61,298 nucleotides of DNA from NCBI RefSeq assembly GCF_001999765.1, contig NZ_KV908332.1:35828-97125 (forward strand). The letters run 5' to 3'. Shown here piece by piece: positions 18,091 to 27,863 of this stretch (position 1 is its first letter; every line of letters starts with the position of its first letter). A model generated the notes under the pieces. That model saw nothing but the letters and a program-made list of their open reading frames with translations, did no database searches and was not told the origin of the DNA. Position numbers and translations under genes: made by a program. The DNA is from Sinomonas mesophila (GTDB lineage Bacteria > Actinomycetota > Actinomycetes > Actinomycetales > Micrococcaceae).

Positions 18091-20709
18091 ATGGCCACCC
18101 TCCTGTACCGCCTCGGCCGGTCCTCCTACGACCGCTGCTGGCTCGTGCTGGCCCTCTGGCTCGTGCTCGTCGCCGTCGTCGGCGGATCCGCCGCGGCGTT
18201 CCACGGCACGATGACCAACAACTTCCAGATTCCCGGCACTGAGACGCAGCGCATGGCGGACAAGCTCAGGGCCGACCTCCCCTCGGCCTCGGGAGGGAAC
18301 GCGTCGATCGTCTTCGAGTCCCGCGGCGCCGCCTTCTCCGAGTCCCAGAGGCGCCAGCTGAGCGAGGCCCTCGCCGAGATCGGCCGGCTCGACGGCGTCC
18401 GCGGCGTCACCGACCCCTTCGCGACGCAGGCCCAGCTCGACGGCGCGGCGGCCCAGATCGCCGCGGGGCGGAAGGAGATCGAGGCGAATGAGGCCAGGCT
18501 CGCTGCCGGGGAGCCCGAGCTGGCCGCGGGCAAGGCCCAGCTCGACGCGGGCCGCGCCCAGCTCGACGCCGGGCAGGCGCAGCTCGACGCGCAGAAGCAG
18601 GCGCTCGCCGCCCAGGGCCTCCCCAAGGCGGCCATCGCCCAGGCCACCGCCTCGGCCCAGGCGCAGCTCGACGCGGGCCGCACCCAGCTCGACGCCAGCC
18701 AGGCCCAGTACGATGCCGGCCGGAAGCAGGCCGACGAGGGCGCCGCGAAGATCGCCGGGGCCAAGGCCCAGCTCGCCCTCGCCGAGCGGCAGTCCCAGGC
18801 GGCGGAGGACCTCCGCTTCGTCTCGAGCGACGGCAAGGCCGCCATCGCGGCCCTGACGTTCACCCAGTCCACCGACGGCCTCCCCGTCTCCCTGCGCGAG
18901 GACATCCAGCGGATCGCCGCGGGCGTGCCCGGCGTCGAGACGCACGGGAGCAAGGAGCTGACCCAGGACATCTCCTCGATCTTCGGCGCCGCGGAGGCCA
19001 TCGGCGTCGGCGTCGCCGCGGTCGTCCTCATCGTCATGCTCGGCGCGCTCGTCGCCGCGGGCCTGCCGCTCGTCATGGCCCTCGTCGGGGTAGCCGTCGG
19101 CGTGGGCGGCACCTTCGCCCTCACCGGCGTCGTCGAGATGAGCTCCGTGACCCCCATGCTCGGACTCATGCTCGGCCTCGCCGTCGGCATCGATTACTCA
19201 CTCTTCATCGTCAACCGCCACCGCAACCAGCTCCTGGGCGGCATGGGCCCGCGCGAATCGGTCGCCCTCGCGGTGGGGACGTCGGGCAACGCCGTCGTCT
19301 TCGCGGGCCTCACCGTGATCATCGCGCTCGCCGCGCTCGTCGTCCCCGGGCTGCCGTTCCTCGCCGTCATGGGCCTCTCGGCGGCCGCGACCGTCGCGGT
19401 GGCCGTGCTCGTCGCGGTCACGCTCCTGCCCGCCGCTCTCGGCTTCGCGGGGCGGCGGATCATCTCGAGGCGCCGGTGGGCGGAGGCCGTCAGGCAGAAC
19501 ACAGCGGAGAATGCCCGCGCCGGCCACGAGGAGGAGGCGGCCCGCGAGGACCTCGCGGCCTCGCACCGCGGCTGGGGCGCGTGGGTCACGCGGCACCCGT
19601 GGCTCTCGGTCGTCGCGTCGGTCGTCCTGCTCGGCGCCCTCGCGCTGCCGGCCGCCCAGCTCCGCCTCGCGCTGCCCGACGGCGGGTCCGAGCCGGTCGA
19701 GTCGACCGCCTACAAGGCGTACGAGGCCACGGGGACGTACTTCGGCCAGGGCATGACCGGACCGATCATCGTCGTCGGCGAGCTTCCCGCAGGGCTCGAC
19801 GAGAACGCCGCGAAAATGGCCCAGTTCGACGTCGCCGACCGGCTCCGCGCCGTCCCGGGCGTCGTGGCCGCGGTCCCCGGCACCCTCAGCGAGGACCGCC
19901 GCACGTCCGTCTTCCAGGTCATCCCGATGGACGGGCCCGCGAGCGCGAGCACGGTACAGGTCGTGCACGACCTGCGCGAGAAGGGCGCCGACATCCAGGC
20001 CGAGACGGGCGTGGCGATCGGGCTCACGGGCCAGACGGCGGCGAACGTGGACATCTCCGCCAAGCTCGCCGACGCGCTCCCGCCGTACCTCGCGATCGTC
20101 GTCGGACTCTCGCTCCTGCTGCTCATGCTCGTCTTCCGCTCGCTGCTCGTCCCGCTCCTGGCCACGGGAGGGTTCCTCCTCTCGCTCGGGGCGGCGTTCG
20201 GCGCGATCGTCGCCGTCTACCAGTGGGGCTGGCTCGGGCCGGTCTTCGACGTCACGCACCCCGGCGCCGTGCTGAGCTTCCTGCCGATCCTGCTCATCGG
20301 CATCCTGTTCGGACTCGCGATGGACTACCAGGTATTCATCACGTCGGGCATGCGCGAGTCCTTCGCCCACGGCCAGGAGGCGCACCTCGCCGTCCGGACC
20401 GGCTTCCACCACGCCGCCCGGGTGATCACGGCGGCTGCGATCATCATGGTGAGCGTCTTCGCGGGCTTCATCTTCAGCCACCTGACGATGGTCCGGCCGC
20501 TCGGCTTCGGCCTCGCGCTCGGCGTGCTCCTCGACGCGTTCGTGGTGCGCATGACCCTCGTGCCCGCAGTCATGCGCCTGCTCGGCAGGGCCGCGTGGTG
20601 GCTCCCGGCCTGGCTCGACCGGATCCTGCCGGATCTGGACATCGAGGGCGCCAGGCTCGAGCGCACGACGCCGACCCCCGCCCGGGCGGCCGAGCCCGCC
20701 GTCCGCTGA
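18091..20709 (+). CDS. MMPL/RND-family membrane transporter
   Basis: 872 aa with the two-fold RND layout: TM1, a large extracytoplasmic domain, TM2-6, a second domain, TM7-12. The ATG at 18091 is preceded by AAGGAAGG. The first extracytoplasmic domain (about residues 120-240) contains a long Ala/Gln/Leu-rich helical hairpin built on the repeated pentapeptide AQLDA, predicted as a coiled-coil stalk, as seen in many actinobacterial MMPL proteins. The proton-relay Asp/Tyr region is GLAVGIDYSLFIVNRHRNQ and its counterpart GLAMDYQVFITSGMRES. Likely exports lipids or drugs; substrate unknown. Controlled by the upstream TetR. Confidence 0.9.
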   Translation: MATLLYRLGRSSYDRCWLVLALWLVLVAVVGGSAAAFHGTMTNNFQIPGTETQRMADKLRADLPSASGGNASIVFESRGAAFSESQRRQLSEALAEIGRLDGVRGVTDPFATQAQLDGAAAQIAAGRKEIEANEARLAAGEPELAAGKAQLDAGRAQLDAGQAQLDAQKQALAAQGLPKAAIAQATASAQAQLDAGRTQLDASQAQYDAGRKQADEGAAKIAGAKAQLALAERQSQAAEDLRFVSSDGKAAIAALTFTQSTDGLPVSLREDIQRIAAGVPGVETHGSKELTQDISSIFGAAEAIGVGVAAVVLIVMLGALVAAGLPLVMALVGVAVGVGGTFALTGVVEMSSVTPMLGLMLGLAVGIDYSLFIVNRHRNQLLGGMGPRESVALAVGTSGNAVVFAGLTVIIALAALVVPGLPFLAVMGLSAAATVAVAVLVAVTLLPAALGFAGRRIISRRRWAEAVRQNTAENARAGHEEEAAREDLAASHRGWGAWVTRHPWLSVVASVVLLGALALPAAQLRLALPDGGSEPVESTAYKAYEATGTYFGQGMTGPIIVVGELPAGLDENAAKMAQFDVADRLRAVPGVVAAVPGTLSEDRRTSVFQVIPMDGPASASTVQVVHDLREKGADIQAETGVAIGLTGQTAANVDISAKLADALPPYLAIVVGLSLLLLMLVFRSLLVPLLATGGFLLSLGAAFGAIVAVYQWGWLGPVFDVTHPGAVLSFLPILLIGILFGLAMDYQVFITSGMRESFAHGQEAHLAVRTGFHHAARVITAAAIIMVSVFAGFIFSHLTMVRPLGFGLALGVLLDAFVVRMTLVPAVMRLLGRAAWWLPAWLDRILPDLDIEGARLERTTPTPARAAEPAVR

Positions 20710-20832
20710 TCCCGGCTCCGGCCCGTCCCCGCCGTCGACTGGCCTAGGAACGCCGCCACCGGCGGGGCTATCCTGACGCACACAGAGCCCGCCGCGACCC
20801 GCGCGGCAGGCGAGCAGCCCCGGGAACCGACC

Positions 20833-22503
20833 GTGCCGACGTCGAACGCGATCGACCGCGGGCGCTCGGCGTACGCCGAGCGCCGCTGGGCCGACGCCTT
20901 CGAGGAGCTCACCCGCGCAGAGCGGGAGCAGGGGCTCGCCGCCGACGACCTCCAGCGGCTGGGGACTGCCGCGCTCCTCGTCGGGCGCTTCGAGGAAGGC
21001 ATCGGCCACCTCGGGCGGGCCCACGAGGACTACGTCGTGCTCGGGGACCTGCGGGCCGCCGCCCGCTGCGCCGCCTGGCTGGGCATGCAGCTCATGTCGG
21101 CGGGCGAGCGCGCGGCAAGCTCGGGGTGGTTCGGGCGGGCCCAGAGCGTCCTCGACGAACTCGGCGAGCCCACCGCCGAAGAGGCCTTCCTCCTCATCCC
21201 CCAGGCCCTCCGCGCCCTGTTCCACGGCGACCCGGCCACCGCCCTCGCGCAGTTCACGCAGTGCGCAGAGAAGGCAGCCGCCTTCGGGGACCGGGAGCTG
21301 CAGACCCTCGCCGTGCTCGGCCGCGGCCAGGCCACGGTCAGGCTCGGCGCGGTCGAGGAGGGCATGAGGCTGCTCGACGAAGCGCTCGTGTCGATGATGT
21401 CGGGGACGGTGGGCACCATGGCCTCGGGCATCGTCTACTGCTCGGTCATCGAGAGCTGCCATGCCGCGTTCGACCTCGCGCGGGCGCAGGAGTGGACCGC
21501 CGCCCTGGACCGGTGGCGCGCGGGCCAGGGCGGGCTCGTGAGGTTCAGCGGGCAGTGCCAGATGCACCGGGCCGAGCTCTTCTGCCTGCACGGCGCATGG
21601 GAGGGGGCCCTCGAAGCCGCCCGGACGGCGCAGGGGCTCTACGAGGCCGGGGACCGCAACGCCGGCTGGGGCGCCTTCTACCAGGAGGGCGAGGTCCGGC
21701 GGCTGCGCGGCGAGTTCGAGGCCGCCGAGGCCGCCTACCTGCGAGCCCGCCGCTCGGGCTTCGAGCCGGAGCCCGGTCTCGCGCTGCTGCGCCTCGCGCA
21801 AGGCCAGCCGGAGGCCGCGTTCGCCCTCCTGAAGCGGGCCGCGGAGCATGACGACGCCGTCACTCGCCGCGCGCTGCTGCCCGCCCTCGTCGAGGCGGGC
21901 CTCGCGGCCGGCGACGCCGGCGCTGCCCGCAAGGCGGCGGACGAGCTCGCGGCCGCGGCCCGCGAGCGCCCCATGCCCTGGGTGCAGGCCCTGGCCGCCT
22001 ACGCCGCGGCCTCCGTGCGGCTCGCCGAGGGCCAGCCGGAGACGGCGCTCGAGGAGGCGACGGACGCGTGGCGCCTCTGGTGCGAGGTCGACTCACCCTA
22101 CGAGGCCGCCCGCTCCCTCGTCCTCAAGGGCCGCGCGCTGCTCGCGCTCGGCGAGGACGAGGCCGCCCGGCTCGAGCTCTCCATGGCCGGGGCGATGTTC
22201 GAGGAGCTCGGCGCGGCCCCGGCGCTCGAGGCGCTCGGCCGCCTCACGCCGTCGTCCGCCGCGTCCGGGCCGCTGGCGGCGCCGGAGGAGGCACGGGGTC
22301 CGCTGAGCCCCCGCGAGCGTGAGGTGCTCGCGCTCGTCGCGAGCGGCCGGCCCAACCGGGCCATCGCCGCGGAGCTGTTCCTGAGCGAGAAGACTGTGGC
22401 GCGGCACGTGAGCAACATCCTGCTCAAGCTGGGGCTCGGGTCGCGGACGGCCGCCGCCGCGTACGCCTTCGAGCACGGCCTCGCGGGACACCCTCTGTCC
22501 TGA
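20833..22503 (+). CDS. TPR-containing LuxR family transcriptional regulator
   Basis: 556 aa. The N-terminal 450 residues are tetratricopeptide-like helical repeats ([18 protein letters not shown] and similar). The C-terminal 65 residues are a GerE-type helix-turn-helix ([18 protein letters not shown], then [19 protein letters not shown]). No ATPase or kinase module is present, so it is a short MalT/LAL-like variant. The GTG start lacks a strong ribosome-binding site. It stands between the MMPL gene and a flavin monooxygenase gene; its targets are unknown. Confidence 0.85.
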   Translation: MPTSNAIDRGRSAYAERRWADAFEELTRAEREQGLAADDLQRLGTAALLVGRFEEGIGHLGRAHEDYVVLGDLRAAARCAAWLGMQLMSAGERAASSGWFGRAQSVLDELGEPTAEEAFLLIPQALRALFHGDPATALAQFTQCAEKAAAFGDRELQTLAVLGRGQATVRLGAVEEGMRLLDEALVSMMSGTVGTMASGIVYCSVIESCHAAFDLARAQEWTAALDRWRAGQGGLVRFSGQCQMHRAELFCLHGAWEGALEAARTAQGLYEAGDRNAGWGAFYQEGEVRRLRGEFEAAEAAYLRARRSGFEPEPGLALLRLAQGQPEAAFALLKRAAEHDDAVTRRALLPALVEAGLAAGDAGAARKAADELAAAARERPMPWVQALAAYAAASVRLAEGQPETALEEATDAWRLWCEVDSPYEAARSLVLKGRALLALGEDEAARLELSMAGAMFEELGAAPALEALGRLTPSSAASGPLAAPEEARGPLSPREREVLALVASGRPNRAIAAELFLSEKTVARHVSNILLKLGLGSRTAAAAYAFEHGLAGHPLS

Positions 22504-22590
22504 GGGTTCCTGGACTGCGCAGAAATACCCACGCCTGGGCGCGCCCCGCTTTGCCTAGTTCTCCCGACGCGGCGGTCCCCCCTCCGTCCG

Positions 22591-22596
22591 TAGCGT
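22591..22596 (+). promoter_or_regulatory. -10 box ahead of the flavin monooxygenase gene
   Basis: TAGCGT lies 6 nt before an in-frame ATG at 22603 and 106 bp before the ATG with a ribosome-binding site at 22702. Confidence 0.5.
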
Positions 22597-22701
22597 GGAG
22601 GCATGGAACTCCCGATCCTCGAAAGGCGCCGTCTCGACGGCGCTCTTCGCCGCCAGCGGGCTTCCTGTCCCCTTCCCCGCACGCCTCGAAAGGACCTCGC
22701 C

Positions 22702-23805
22702 ATGAACAGCACCGAGACCGTCGTCGACACGGTCGTCATCGGAGGCGGCCAGTCCGGCCTCGCCCTGGGCTACTACCTCTCCCGGCAGCGCCGCGACTTC
22801 GTGATCCTGGACGCCAAGCCCCGGGCCGGGGACGGATGGCGGGACCGGTGGGACTCGCTGCGCCTCTTCACGCCCAGCTACGTCAACTGCCTCCCGGGCC
22901 GGGACTTCCCGGGCGATCGGCTCGGCTTCCCGACGAAGGACGAGGTGGCGGACTTCCTCGAGGCCTACGCAAGGGACTTCGCCCTGCCCCTGCAGAATGG
23001 CATTCGCGTGGAGCGCGTCCATCGCGACGGACAAGACCTCGTCGTGATGGCCGGGACGAGGCGCTGGCGGGCCGCTAACGTCGTCGTCGCCACGGGCGGC
23101 GAGCAGACCCCGCGGACCCCGGGCTTCGCCGGCGAGCTCGACCCGTCCATCGTCCAGATGCACTCGTCCGACTACCGCTCGCCAGCCCAGCTGGCGGACG
23201 GGCCCGTGCTCCTCGTGGGCCGCGGCAACTCCGGGGCCGAGATCGCCAAGGAGCTGTGCGCGACCCACGAGACGACCGTGGCCGGGCGGGCCACTCCCGA
23301 GCTCCCGTTCCGGCATGGGCGCACGGCGGCACGGTTCGCCTTTCCGCTCATCGCCTTCGCCGGCAGGCACGTCCTCACCCTCTCCAACCCGCTCGGGCGT
23401 CGCGTCATCCCCAAGATCAAGGACGGCGGCGCGCCCCTCATCCGGACCAAGTCCGCGGAGCTCGCGGCCGCCGGGGTCGCGTTCGCGCCGCGGATCGTGG
23501 GCGTGGACCACGGCCGGCCGGTCGACGCCGAGGGCACCGTCCACGAGCCCGCCAACGTCATCTGGTGCACGGGCTTCCGCACGGACTTCGGCTGGATCGA
23601 CCTGCCCTCGGTGCACGACGGCGCCCTGCCGGAGCAGTACCGCGGCGTCGTGGCCGCCGAGCCCGGGCTCTACTTCCTCGGCCAGCCGTTCCAGCGCGGG
23701 CCGGCGTCGGGCACCTTCGGCACCACATCCCTCGACGCCCGCTACCTCGCCCGACGGATCGCCGAGCGCTCCGGCGCGCGCTCCAGGGCGCTGGCGTCGG
23801 CCTGA
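22702..23805 (+). CDS. FAD-dependent monooxygenase/oxidoreductase (FMO/YhhX-like)
   Basis: 367 aa from the ATG with GAAAGGAC as ribosome-binding site. The N-terminal FAD motif is VVIGGGQSGLALGYYL (about residues 11-26) and the NADPH motif is VLLVGRGNSGAEIAKEL (about 170). The WCTGFRTDF motif near residue 290 and the intervening core match single-component flavin-containing oxidoreductases near CzcO. Substrate unknown. A second in-frame ATG at 22603, 6 nt after a TAGCGT box, would add a 33-residue Arg-rich extension. Conservation would decide; the SD start fits the FAD motif position of the family. Confidence 0.85.
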   Translation: MNSTETVVDTVVIGGGQSGLALGYYLSRQRRDFVILDAKPRAGDGWRDRWDSLRLFTPSYVNCLPGRDFPGDRLGFPTKDEVADFLEAYARDFALPLQNGIRVERVHRDGQDLVVMAGTRRWRAANVVVATGGEQTPRTPGFAGELDPSIVQMHSSDYRSPAQLADGPVLLVGRGNSGAEIAKELCATHETTVAGRATPELPFRHGRTAARFAFPLIAFAGRHVLTLSNPLGRRVIPKIKDGGAPLIRTKSAELAAAGVAFAPRIVGVDHGRPVDAEGTVHEPANVIWCTGFRTDFGWIDLPSVHDGALPEQYRGVVAAEPGLYFLGQPFQRGPASGTFGTTSLDARYLARRIAERSGARSRALASA

Positions 23806-23883
23806 ACCCGGCCTGAACGGCGCCCGGCCGACGCGCAGGCCGCAGGCAGCGCCGAACGGAGGGCCCGGGCTGGTCAGTACAGC

Positions 23884-23889
23884 TAGGCT
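23884..23889 (+). promoter_or_regulatory. maf -10 box, leaderless start
   Basis: TAGGCT, 7 nt before the GTG at 23897. Confidence 0.6.
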
Positions 23890-23896
23890 GGGCGGC

Positions 23897-24598
23897 GTGA
23901 CCCACCACGCCGCCCCGATGTCGCCGCCCGAGCTCATCCTCGCCTCCAAGTCCCCCGCCCGGACCAAGCTGCTCGAGGAGGCCGGCGTCCCGCACCGCAT
24001 CCTCGTCTCGGACATCGACGAGGACGCGGTCGCCGCCGCGCACCCCGAGGCGTCGCCGGGCGAGACCGCGCTCCTGCTCGCCCGCGCGAAGGCCGAGGCC
24101 GTCGCCGCGCTTCCGGGCTCCGCGGGCGCGCTCGTGCTCGGCTGCGACTCGGTCTTCGAGTTCGGCGGCCTCGCCCTGGGCAAGCCCTACACCCCGGAGG
24201 TCGCACGGGAGCGCCTCGCCGAGATGAGCGGCCGGGCCGGGATCCTGCACACGGGGCATTGGCTCGTGGACCGGCGCGGGGCCGGCTCTCCCGGGCAGCC
24301 CGCGGACAACGGGCAGTCCGCGGACGACGGCGTCGCCCCCGGCGCGGGCCGGCTCGCCTCGGCGGGGGTCGAGTTCACGCCCATGTCCTCCGAGGAGATC
24401 GCGGCGTACGTGGCCACGGGCGAGCCGCTGCACTGCGCTGGGTCCTTCACGATCGACGGCCTCGGCGGGGCGTTCCTCGCCCGCGTCGACGGCGACCCGC
24501 ACGCCGTCGTCGGCCTGTCCGTCTCGGCCCTGCGCGCCCTCCTCGCCGACGCCGGGGTGCGGCTCACGGACTGGTGGGCCGCCGCCGTCGTCCGCTGA
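23897..24598 (+). CDS. maf: Maf family nucleotide pyrophosphatase
   Basis: 233 aa. Maf proteins hydrolyse non-canonical or modified nucleoside triphosphates (dTTP/UTP or m7GTP types) to monophosphates. Motifs: ILASKSPARTKLLEEAGV near the start, the catalytic Asp in VLGCDSVFEF, GKPYTPEVA, and the C-terminal GEPLHCAGSFTIDGLGG. A low-complexity loop of about 25 residues near residue 135-160 is longer than usual. TAGGCT (23884-23889) lies 7 nt before the GTG, so a leaderless start is favoured; ATG 23918 is the alternative. In relatives maf sits directly by the acyl-CoA carboxylase genes (inference). Confidence 0.9.
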   Translation: MTHHAAPMSPPELILASKSPARTKLLEEAGVPHRILVSDIDEDAVAAAHPEASPGETALLLARAKAEAVAALPGSAGALVLGCDSVFEFGGLALGKPYTPEVARERLAEMSGRAGILHTGHWLVDRRGAGSPGQPADNGQSADDGVAPGAGRLASAGVEFTPMSSEEIAAYVATGEPLHCAGSFTIDGLGGAFLARVDGDPHAVVGLSVSALRALLADAGVRLTDWWAAAVVR

Positions 24599-24605
24599 GC
24601 CCCAA

Positions 24606-24624
24606 TTTGTAGGCACCCTACAAA
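24606..24624. promoter_or_regulatory. Perfect TTTGTAGG/CCTACAAA operator of the alpha-chain gene
   Basis: A perfect 8-bp inverted repeat around CAC. It matches the operator before the beta-subunit gene at 9736-9752. A TAGGCT -10 box for the alpha-chain gene lies at 24685-24690, so the operator is centred about 70 bp upstream of it. Confidence 0.7.
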
Positions 24625-24715
24625 GGATCGGCCCCCCACGCACCGAATCCGCCACCAACATGGGCGAATCCACCAAGAGGGCGCTAGGCTTCCCGCTGTA
24701 CAGAACGGAGTAGCC

Positions 24716-26515
24716 TTGTCCACCATTGCTGCAAGCAGGCCCATCTCGAAGGTGCTCATCGCCAACCGAGGCGAGATCGCCGTCCGCATCATCCGCGCCG
24801 CCCGCGACGAGGGAATCGCCTCTGTCGCGGTCTACGCGGACCCGGACCGCGACGCACTGCACGTCCGGCTGGCCGACGAGGCCTTCGCCCTCGGCGGCAC
24901 GACCGCCGCGGAGTCCTACCTCGTCATGGACAAGATCCTCGACGCCGCGCGCGCCGCGGGTGCCGACGCCGTGCACCCTGGCTACGGCTTCCTCGCCGAG
25001 AACGCCCACTTCGCGCAGGCGGTCATCGACGCGGGCCTGATCTGGATCGGACCCTCCCCCGAGGCCATCGCGGCGCTCGGCGACAAGGTCCGGGCCCGGC
25101 ACATCGCCGAGAGGGTCGGCGCCCCGCTCGTCCCCGGCACGGCGGACCCGGTCGGCTCCGCCGACGAGGTCCTGGACTTCGCCCGGGAGTTCGGCCTGCC
25201 GGTCGCGATCAAGGCCGCCTACGGCGGCGGCGGGCGCGGCATCAAGGTCGCCCGCACCCTCGAGGAGATCCCCGAGCTGTACGAGTCCGCGGTGCGCGAG
25301 GCGACCGCCGCCTTCGGCCGCGGCGAGTGCTTCATCGAGCGCTTCCTCGACGCGCCCCGGCACGTCGAGACCCAGTGCCTCGCGGACGCGTTCGGCCACG
25401 TCGTCGTCGTCTCGACCCGCGACTGCTCCCTCCAGCGCCGCAACCAGAAGCTCGTCGAGGAGGCGCCCGCGCCGTTCCTGGCCGACGAGCAGAACAAGCG
25501 CCTCTACGAGTCGTCCAAGGCGATTCTCAAGGAAGCTGGGTACCTGGGTGCTGGCACCTGTGAGTTCCTCGTCGGCCAGGACGGCACGATCAGCTTCCTC
25601 GAGGTCAACACGCGCCTCCAGGTGGAGCACTGCGTCTCCGAGGAGGTCACGGGGATCGACCTCGTGCGCGAGCAGTTCCGGCTCGCCCGCGGCGAGGCCC
25701 TCGGCTACGAGGACCCGGAGATCCGCGGCCATTCGTTCGAGTTCCGCATCAATGGCGAGGACCCGGGCCGCGGCTTCATGCCGGCCCCCGGCACGGTCGA
25801 CACCCTTCGTTACCCGACCGGCCCCGGCATCCGCGTGGACTCCGGCGTCGAGGCCGGCGAGGTCATCTCGGGCAACTTCGACTCGATGCTCGCCAAGCTC
25901 ATCGTGACCGGCTCGACCCGCGCGCAGGCCCTCGAGCGGGCCCGCCGCGCCCTGGGCGAGCTCGAGATCACCGGCATGCCCACGGTCGTGCCGTTCCACG
26001 CCAAGGTCGTGCGCGACCCGGCCTTCGCCCCCGCCGAGGGTCCCTTCTCAGTGCACACGCGCTGGATCGAGACGGGGTTCGTCAACGACCTCGCCCCGTA
26101 CGCGGCCGCTGCCGGTGCCGCTGCCGCTGCTGATGCGGACGACGCCGGCGAGCGCCAGAGCGTCGTCGTCGAGGTCGGCGGGCGCCGGCTCGAGGTGACG
26201 ATCCCCGCGGGGCTCGCCCTCGGCGCCGGCAAGCCGGCCAAGGCGAAGAAGAAGGTGCGCGGCGCGCGCGGCGCCGCCGGCGCCGGGACCGCCGCCGGCG
26301 GGGACGCGCTCACGGCGCCGATGCAGGGCACGATCGTGAAGGTGGCCGTGTCCGACGGCGACACGGTCGCCGAGGGCGATCTCGTGGTCGTGCTCGAGGC
26401 CATGAAGATGGAGCAGCCGCTCACGGCGCACAAGTCCGGCACGATCCGCGGCCTCGCGGCCGAGGCGGGCCAGACGGTCTCCGCTGGCGCGCTCATCGCG
26501 ACGATCGACGGCTGA
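24716..26515 (+). CDS. Acyl-CoA carboxylase alpha subunit (biotin carboxylase + BCCP)
   Basis: 599 aa from a TTG start with GGAG upstream. The biotin carboxylase half (about residues 10-455) holds [14 protein letters not shown], the ATP-grasp glycine loop [13 protein letters not shown], and [16 protein letters not shown] (Cys where Pro is commoner). After an Ala-rich linker, the C-terminal BCCP domain carries the biotinylation motif EAMKM with the modified Lys near residue 564. It carboxylates biotin with ATP and bicarbonate and hands the group to the beta subunit (9840). BirA at 7746 should biotinylate it. The stop codon TGA is itself the first TGA of a TGACCCCGC repeat cluster. Confidence 0.95.
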   Translation: MSTIAASRPISKVLIANRGEIAVRIIRAARDEGIASVAVYADPDRDALHVRLADEAFALGGTTAAESYLVMDKILDAARAAGADAVHPGYGFLAENAHFAQAVIDAGLIWIGPSPEAIAALGDKVRARHIAERVGAPLVPGTADPVGSADEVLDFAREFGLPVAIKAAYGGGGRGIKVARTLEEIPELYESAVREATAAFGRGECFIERFLDAPRHVETQCLADAFGHVVVVSTRDCSLQRRNQKLVEEAPAPFLADEQNKRLYESSKAILKEAGYLGAGTCEFLVGQDGTISFLEVNTRLQVEHCVSEEVTGIDLVREQFRLARGEALGYEDPEIRGHSFEFRINGEDPGRGFMPAPGTVDTLRYPTGPGIRVDSGVEAGEVISGNFDSMLAKLIVTGSTRAQALERARRALGELEITGMPTVVPFHAKVVRDPAFAPAEGPFSVHTRWIETGFVNDLAPYAAAAGAAAAADADDAGERQSVVVEVGGRRLEVTIPAGLALGAGKPAKAKKKVRGARGAAGAGTAAGGDALTAPMQGTIVKVAVSDGDTVAEGDLVVVLEAMKMEQPLTAHKSGTIRGLAAEAGQTVSAGALIATIDG

Positions 26516-26632
26516 CCCCGCATCGCAGGGACCTGACCCCGCGTCGACAGAGAGGTGACCCCGCATCGCAGGGACGTGACCCCGCGTTGGAATCCCAACG
26601 CGGGGTCACCTCTCAAGGACGCGGGGTCACCT
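26513..26632. repeat. TGACCCCGC repeat cluster with inverted copies
   Basis: Four direct units start at 26513, 26534, 26556 and 26577 (spacing 21-22 bp), followed by two inverted units (GCGGGGTCA) ending at 26608 and 26629. Units 1 and 3 share CATCGCAGGGAC; the inverted units are each followed by CCTCTC, the complement of the sequence before unit 3. Lies between convergent genes. Confidence 0.85.
26576..26609. terminator. 15-bp perfect hairpin between convergent genes
   Basis: GTGACCCCGCGTTGG pairs perfectly with CCAACGCGGGGTCAC around a 4-nt loop. It could end transcription from both the carboxylase gene and the convergent choice-of-anchor gene. Confidence 0.6.
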
Positions 26633-26655
26633 CTCAGCGTCCCGGGGTTGCGTGG

Positions 26656-27819
26656 CTACTCCTGGTGGACGGTGACGTTGCCCCAGAGGTCCAGCGAGGC
26701 GTTCTCCCAGACGATGGCGCCGCCGGCGTCGCGGATGACGATCTGGACGGTGTCCGCCGAGCCCTTCTTCGCCGAGTTGCCCTGGCGGTTGTCGGCCACG
26801 GTCGCCGTGAACGTGTAGCCGTCTGCCCCGTCGAGCCGGCCTTGGCCCGTCCACGTCGCCGTGGAGCCCGTCACCGAGAACGAGTCGACGCTGTGGCCGT
26901 GGAACCTTGCGCCGTTCCGATGGTCGTTGACCTGCAGGTTGCCGCGCAGGCCCTGCTCGTCGCGGATCACCTGCGTCCCGAGGGTCACGTCGCCGTCTGA
27001 CTGGGCGACCTTGCCGCCGCCCGTGACCTTGGCCGGGCCGGCCGGCGGCGTGGTGCTGAAGGATCCGGCCTTGAGGAACACGCCGCTGTCCAGGACCTCA
27101 TCGGAGCCGTCCGCGATGGCGAGCTTGATGTGGTTCGGGACGCCGGTGTTGACCGGCGCCATGAAGGTCAGGACGGTCGTGAGGCCGTCGTACTCGACGT
27201 TGAGCGTCCCCGGGTTGTCGACGTAGAGCGAGGCATTGCTCCCGGGGTTGATGTTGTTGATCGTGATCGGCTCCAGCACCCCGCCGTTGTCGACCGTCGC
27301 GTAGTTGACGCCGTTGACGAAGAACGCGAACGAGTCGTTGAAGTCCGACCCGACGAATTCGAGGTATTCTTCCGAGCCGAAGACGTACTCGAAGTACACG
27401 GTGTCCGCATTCGGCGTGAAGTCGAACTCGAGGACACTCGCGTCCCGCGTCGGCACGCTCGAGAGCGCCGTGAGGTCGGCGTCGCCCGCAAGGCCGTTGG
27501 CCGTCGTGGTGTTAGGCAGACTGTTCGGGCCCATGGCCCCGGCGGCAGAGCCGCTCGTGAGGATGACGCCGGTGTCGAAGCCGACGCTCGCCGCCCCGCC
27601 CGAGAACGTGCCGGACGCCACCGGTGCGCCCGTATAGGTCACGTTCGAGGCGGTGACCCCGGCTCCGAGGAGCGTCGAGGCCAGGTCGTTCGGGGTCAGG
27701 GTCGTGAGGTCCACCGTGGACGTCACGGCCTGGGCGGGCAGGGCGGACAGGCTGAGTGCGGCGACGGCGCTGAGCACGGCGGCAGCACGCCAGGAATTCT
27801 GGTGCATGAACGAATGCAT
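26656..27819 (-). CDS. Secreted choice-of-anchor L domain protein
   Basis: 387 aa from ATG 27819 (a second ATG at 27807 is possible). A signal peptide is clear: basic/polar start, AAAVLSAVAALSLSALPAQA, cleavage near residue 31. Residues about 32-260 match choice-of-anchor L domains (DFTPNADTVYFEYVFGSEEY, NDSFAFFVNG, DNPGTLNVEYDGLTTVLTF). The remaining 130 residues form a Gly/Asp-rich beta domain (KVTGGGKVAQSDGDVTLG to NVTVHQE) like those following other choice-of-anchor domains. No LPXTG, PEP-CTERM or other anchor is visible, so it is secreted or held by other means. It has a long structured leader and its own promoter. Confidence 0.75.
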   Translation of the reverse strand: MHSFMHQNSWRAAAVLSAVAALSLSALPAQAVTSTVDLTTLTPNDLASTLLGAGVTASNVTYTGAPVASGTFSGGAASVGFDTGVILTSGSAAGAMGPNSLPNTTTANGLAGDADLTALSSVPTRDASVLEFDFTPNADTVYFEYVFGSEEYLEFVGSDFNDSFAFFVNGVNYATVDNGGVLEPITINNINPGSNASLYVDNPGTLNVEYDGLTTVLTFMAPVNTGVPNHIKLAIADGSDEVLDSGVFLKAGSFSTTPPAGPAKVTGGGKVAQSDGDVTLGTQVIRDEQGLRGNLQVNDHRNGARFHGHSVDSFSVTGSTATWTGQGRLDGADGYTFTATVADNRQGNSAKKGSADTVQIVIRDAGGAIVWENASLDLWGNVTVHQE

Positions 27820-27863
27820 GGAAGTGGTCTCTCTGGTGCGAAGTGACACTGCTCTTTCTCGGT

